From positions 11,002,700-11,066,699 of the forward strand of contig CM032807.1 in assembly GCA_019155185.1 (NCBI GenBank): a stretch of DNA of 64,000 nt. The letters run 5' to 3'. This DNA comes from Beaufortia kweichowensis (lineage: Eukaryota > Chordata > Actinopteri > Cypriniformes > Gastromyzontidae). The position numbers and the translations under genes are program-made. Every line of letters starts with the position of its first letter. Positions within the stretch are counted from its first letter, which is position 1. Below, piece by piece: positions 1 to 64,000 of this stretch. The notes under the pieces were generated by a model, which saw only the letters and a list, made by a program, of their open reading frames with translations, ran no database searches and had not been told where the DNA came from.

Positions 1-1454
1 AACATTGTGTTTAGTTTTGAACAAAGCTACGTAATACAAAATGGTTGCACAGATTTTGTTTTGTCAGCAGAAGGTTTAAAAAAGGTTCAGCACAACTGTG
101 TTTGATCTCAACATGTTGCTACATTCATGGACAGTTTTGAAACAAAACGGGAAAGAACACAACATAAAAAGATGCTGAACAACAAAAGGTGTACTTTTCT
201 GTCTGCTTGGTTCTACGGCTCACCCGCTTTCCTCACATGCTCTGAATATGTGGCGTGTCCCTGAGGAGACCGTAGCCTAGATATCAGAAATATCTCCAGT
301 GCCTCGAGAGAGAGAGAGAGGTGTGCCAAACCTTGCCTTATGGCAGTCTGTCTGGTGGAGGAAGAGAGAGAGTGGTAATATCATGGAGAAATATTTAAAA
401 GCTGAGCAAATTGTTGCCTCAAACCAATACTGTGTGATGAATCAAGATCAGCAAACTCTAGGAATTAAGAGATTTTTTTCTTGAGACTAAAGACTGTTCT
501 TATTAGAATGGCCCAGTTTGCTCCCAGAGGTTGAAGATGTATGTACACCATCGGTTTTCCAAGCAGCATATAAGCATATAATATAAAAATATATATATTT
601 TACCTAAAACTGATGGTATACCATGATTGTTAGAATACTGATTTTGTTCAGCTCTGAAGAGCGAGCCAGTTGTGCTGAATGCTGTAAAGGATTATGTGAT
701 TCCAGATGTACAGAGTGAAGGTGAAGAGAGAGGCTAATCAAAATGGAAAGAAAATAGCTAAAATGGGAAACTGCTTATTGGAGAACCCTCTCTCCCAGAG
801 ATAATGGCTGTAATTGGACCGACTTGCAGCATATCGCTGTGTGTTTCTCTCAGATAAAGGCTGTGTGTGATTCTCCGCTGCTCTGCGACATGCTCTCTCC
901 ATTCGGAATTAAATGTTCTGCACACAATGTGCGGCGCGTGGCCAGGCGGTGGCTGAAGCTCAGGGCTGGAGCACAAAATGAAATGGCTGTTTAAATCCCC
1001 TGTGCGGCGGCTTACAGTGGCCGCTACCCCGGCCTGCCGAGCCGAGTCTGGGACTTTAGAGGATTTTTGCAGGCTAGCCTCTCAAAGCTACTGCTCTCAG
1101 AAGTGATGTGTTTGGGATTTAACTTTGCAATACATTTTGTTTTTGTGGGGGAGACTAATTCTCCTGACTTACTGGTATTAAAGCTTTACATCTCAGATGG
1201 GAGCTCGCAATGGAGTATCTGAACGGCTTCCAAATCTATGTTGCTAGTAAATCTGATATAACCAAATATCATAAGAGGAATAATTCAACCAAAATTGAAA
1301 GTGTTATTATTTACTTACCCTCACATTAGTCCAAGCCTGCATGTGATTATTTTTTAAAGCAAAACTAGCAAAAACATCATCAAAATAGTCTAACGAAATC
1401 TGATGTGCTTTTTCCATTCTGCAAAATAGCTTGCATGTTTTAATACCAAAATTG

Positions 1455-1670
1455 GACAAAAATGTTTCTCATGATCTTAAAAATCTTTTAATCTGAAGCT
1501 GTATATTTCAATGTTTGAAAATACTTTTGTAGACAAAAATATAATTGTGCCAACATATACATTTTTTTTATTAAAAAATTAAAATCTTATTTAAAAAATG
1601 AATAAATAGGACCAAATAATGAATAGAAAGCAGCCAATAAGAGTCCAGCATAAATGAAAATATCTTCAGT
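1455..1670 (-). repeat. Tc1-like MITE fragment, antisense copy
   Basis: The reverse complement matches parts of 57700-57850 and 61540-61640, sharing the blocks 'tttctcatgatctta', 'gtgccaacata' and a downstream AT-rich segment. It is therefore a third, decayed copy of the same dispersed family, on the opposite strand. Termini are not preserved here. Confidence 0.55.
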
Positions 1671-1741
1671 GCTGTTTAAAAAGCTTCCCAGGTTGATATC
1701 TTAAAAAGCTGGATGATAAAAAGGGGTTACCTGTTTAGGAC

Positions 1742-2390
1742 ATTGGCTGTGTCAGAAACTGCTCACTCGTTCCCTCATTCACTCATCCCTATAGAGTGTA
1801 TGGCAGTTGAGTGCACTATATCAGCAAAGAGTGAACGAAAACCAGTGAGCGAATTCGGACGCTGACGTAAATAGCATGCGCCAGAGTGCACGGACAATTT
1901 TGTCATTAACATACGCCTTCCCATCTGTAATAGGCTGTTCTTTTTAGGATCAGACACCTAACGTCCTCATCCGTCCCTAAAGCAAATACCAATTCGTTAA
2001 AACAGTTTTCTAAGATGTAGATGAATACTGTAACGTTATGTTAATCACTAACATAACTGTGAACAATCGACCAAATTATCATCTGTTGTATACAATATTG
2101 TAAATTTAAAAGTTCCCACACTAAAAAGTAATTACTGTGCCAACAAATTGCAACAAAGTTACTAACATTTGTAAAAATTGCCGCCTCCAATGTTGCCGTC
2201 TGCCATATTTCTTTTTCTTTTACGCTCTATCGCCGCCTCGCATTGGATTTTGGGAAATGACGCTTCAACATCGGTTGTACACTCAAAATCAGAGAGGATT
2301 GTGGGTAAAAAGTAGTGAACGAATGTAGGGAATGAACTCGTTCACTCAGAATTCGAACGGCACTACAAAATGGCCGACACCCGATATGGT
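1742..2390. repeat. Dispersed fish repeat with 'tcactcgttcc' / 'gaacgaatg' ends
   Basis: The stretch starts with 'gtcagaaactgctcactcg' and ends with 'aactcgttcactcagaattc'. Both ends carry similar Ser/Thr-codon-like 'ttcact' runs in opposite orientation, and the interior contains 'gagtgcactatat'. This resembles a common cyprinid repeat. Exact ends and TSD are not clear. Confidence 0.4.
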
Positions 2391-3333
2391 GCACTTATTT
2401 TGGATGTTTTAAGTCACAACATAACTCCCACAGTAAAATTTTGTTATTTTATGGTTTTACTACTACTATTTATACTACTATTCTAAAATGTGGAAAAAAC
2501 TAAATAAATAGTAAAACATTTGACTGTTTGTGTATTCCACAAAGAGAAGGATAATGATCAGCCATGGACACCAGTTGTAGTAGGAAAGCCCCATATTCCA
2601 TTTCCAAGAGTCTGTTTGTTCTGCTGTGTAATGTTTTAGAAGTCTTAACTTGAGTTGTATCGATTTCTAAGCGATGCCATGTTGCTCAGTTGGCCTGCCT
2701 GAGCAGTTAGTGTCGATCTCTGCGGTCTCATCTCCGTCTGATTGCTGTTGTGGGGCCGTGCAGGTTTTGATCTGCTGATGGCTCTGACACCTGCAGTGAT
2801 GCTACAGTACCACAGAGGCCAATTAACACATGAAAGGTGCTTCCCTCCTCCTGACTGGCACAGCAAGTGGAAAGTCTGGCGGAGGCGGCGATATAGGAGC
2901 GAGGTGGAGGTGTGCGGGAAAAGGAATAATGGCTTGCTCACGTAATGACAAGGTGAGGTGGAAGAGAGAGAGAGTGAGAGAGCTGATGAGACAATTTAGT
3001 GCCGCCTCCTTTCTTCTTCCTAGAAACGAACCAAAAGCTCCTTCAGAGAATGATGTCACAGCTGAGCATTAACAATATGAACATTCACAATTACTGGATG
3101 TTCTTGACGGCTGAGCTTACAAAAGACGCTTGTACACCAAAATCAGCTTGTGTTAGTTATTGCAGTCGTGTTTATGAGAAAAACAAGGTTTGAAATGAAA
3201 AAATGGTGTGTGGGGAGCACTTTCAAGTGATCAATCAGACCTCCCAATGCTATGGTTTTATGAGTATTACCTAAATATATAAATCACTTGGGTCAGAAGT
3301 ATTTAAAATGTCCTTTTATTTCTCTTCTTGCAG

Positions 3334-3468
3334 CCCTTGCTGGGAGTGAACGAGATGCCGTGTCGAGGTTAGAGGCAGCAGTGGACTGTTCCAGAGTCAG
3401 TGGAAAGCCCCTCTAGATGAGCCAGTCACAGCCACCCAGCTGCACGGTAAAAGGAATAAGGATTTAAT
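3334..3468 (+). other. dab1: 5' UTR portion of the dab1 start-codon exon
   Basis: The acceptor tract 'tttctcttcttgcag' ends at 3333. The exon then runs into the ATG at 3469. An in-frame TAA at 3457-3459, four codons before the ATG, confirms the start and rules out an N-terminal extension from this exon. Because the exon opens with an acceptor, at least one upstream non-coding exon must exist. Confidence 0.8.
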
Positions 3469-62778
<59,310 letters not shown>

Positions 62779-64000
62779 GTAGGTGGATGCCTTTGGCTGT
62801 TGTTTGGTGATTAAAGAGACAGAGAAGGGTGGATGGGAGGTGGGAGTGAACAGGCAGAGGTAAATTAAATAATGTGTCTGTCTAGTTCTGGCTAAATAAA
62901 GTGTCCCGTCCTCCCGCTGTGGAATATGAATGCTCTCATTACTGGCTGCTGTACTGATCTGCATGATAAATGCCTTGCAGAGGAGGCAGTTTTGTGTGTG
63001 CGTGTGTGCAGGTCTGTTTTTACACGGGGTAATATTCATTTTTTATTTTCCACTTAGGGGACACTTATAATATTAGTTTGCAAATGGTTATAATGTAGTT
63101 GTGTTCTTGGATGAACCTTAAAATTAACATTTTGGGCACGTAATAAAGGTCTCTTTCATGTCACCGTTTTCTTAAAAAAATGAGTAATATCTGTAACCAC
63201 ATGTAATAACTTGTATATCTGCTTATAATTGTACTTTAGTATTGTTATTGTTGGTAATTATACTAAAATACAGTATAATATATATCACAGGTAACCTATA
63301 CTCTGTACTGCCAATTGAAATTCTCAAGTAAGACTCACATTAAGAAATCTGATCTAGTGCTTAAAAACAAATAGCCTTTGTGCAGTGATGTTGTGCCTCT
63401 CTCTAGGACATCTGTTCAAGCCAGATTGACTTCCTCTGAAACAGTAAACAGAACAACATTGATATGTGTGGAATCAAGTAGTGTATCATCTGTCCCATCT
63501 GTCTTCAATTCTTTCCTTCCCAAACTCCCCTCTGTGATGTAAATTCATTAACACCAGGCTTGACTTTGCCACGCCTGTCCTGGTGGGATTCTCACAGTTC
63601 AGTTATGATAACATGAACAGCATTTCTCACCCTCACATGTCTGTTTGGGAAAACATTTTTGCTTTGCTTGGCTGCATATTGAGAATTGTTCCCCGAAGTG
63701 CTTTATGGGGTCTGATTCTACTGGCAGTCACTTTGAATGAAACTTTGAGCGCACAGCTTAATCTGTATTACTTGATACTGTATATTGTAAATATAGTCAT
63801 TCAAAACACAAAACTCACAATTTTCTTACACTCATATAACAAATATTGGCTAAATACAAAATGAGTAACTGTATCGGGTAATGCATCAGCTACGCTAATG
63901 TAATTATGATGGCAGGGAATTCTAACAGATTTTTCTTCATGTGTAATAGACACCAATGGTTTCTAGGTCATTTGTGAAGTTAAAGGAAACCTCACAACCC
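62779..64000 (+). other. dab1: dab1 intron 11, 5' part
   Basis: A phase-1 intron starting gtaggtgg and running off the window. No further Dab1 exon, repeat or RNA gene is recognised. Confidence 0.8.

Larger units (their letters stand above)
1..3333. other. Upstream intron / 5' flank of dab1, no coding exon seen
   Basis: The stretch before the start-codon exon ends in a good splice acceptor at 3332-3333, so at least its 3' part is intronic. It holds a decayed antisense Tc1-like repeat (1455-1670), a dispersed repeat (1742-2390) and a GC-richer patch around 850-1080. I recognise no 5' non-coding exon or promoter. In mammals DAB1 has many distant 5' non-coding exons, so the promoter is probably far outside the window. 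Confidence 0.6.

Overview
The window is vertebrate nuclear DNA, almost certainly from a teleost fish. It is AT-rich and intron-dominated, with many fish-type MITEs, tRNA-SINE/L2-tail repeats and long dinucleotide microsatellites. I did not see the DANA SINE that is abundant in zebrafish, so another cyprinid-like fish is more likely than zebrafish. That species inference is weak.

The only gene I can support is a plus-strand Disabled-1 (dab1) gene, the intracellular adaptor of Reelin signalling. Ten exons match the known Dab1 protein and an eleventh is a candidate cassette exon. The coding exons are 3469-3535, 31577-31716, 33307-33405, 46550-46681, 48233-48352, 49361-49399, 51118-51180, 53385-53438, 58479-58541 (candidate cassette), 62356-62418 and 62682-62778. 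All have AG/GT borders and compatible phases. Together they encode about 312 codons with the cassette or 291 without it: the N-terminus, the whole PTB domain, the Reelin-responsive tyrosine cluster (Y185, Y198, Y200, Y219, Y231 in fish numbering) and the start of the Pro/Ser/Thr-rich tail. The C-terminal exons lie beyond position 64000, and 5' non-coding exons and the promoter are expected upstream of position 1.

Layout: 1-3333 is intron or 5' flank; 3334-3535 is the start-codon exon. A 28-kb first coding intron (3536-31576) is filled with MITEs, SINE/LINE tails and microsatellites. PTB exons lie at 31.6-48.4 kb and the tyrosine-motif exons cluster at 48.2-53.4 kb. The candidate cassette exon is at 58.5 kb, followed by a nest of transposons inserted in one another (58.6-60.7 kb) and two tail exons at 62.4-62.8 kb.

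The most interesting points are: (i) the modular, all phase-0 tyrosine exons, three of which end in TAT-CAG so that exon skipping would rewrite the SH2-ligand motif; (ii) a 182-bp pure (TC) tract 124 bp before the 39-nt Y198 microexon; (iii) nearly identical exon-end/donor sequences on exons 5 and 6; (iv) a 21-codon cassette exon encoding a clathrin-box-like LIHLD motif; and (v) several structurally well-defined MITE families with visible TSDs and TIRs. I found no RNA genes, CRISPR arrays or bacterial features.
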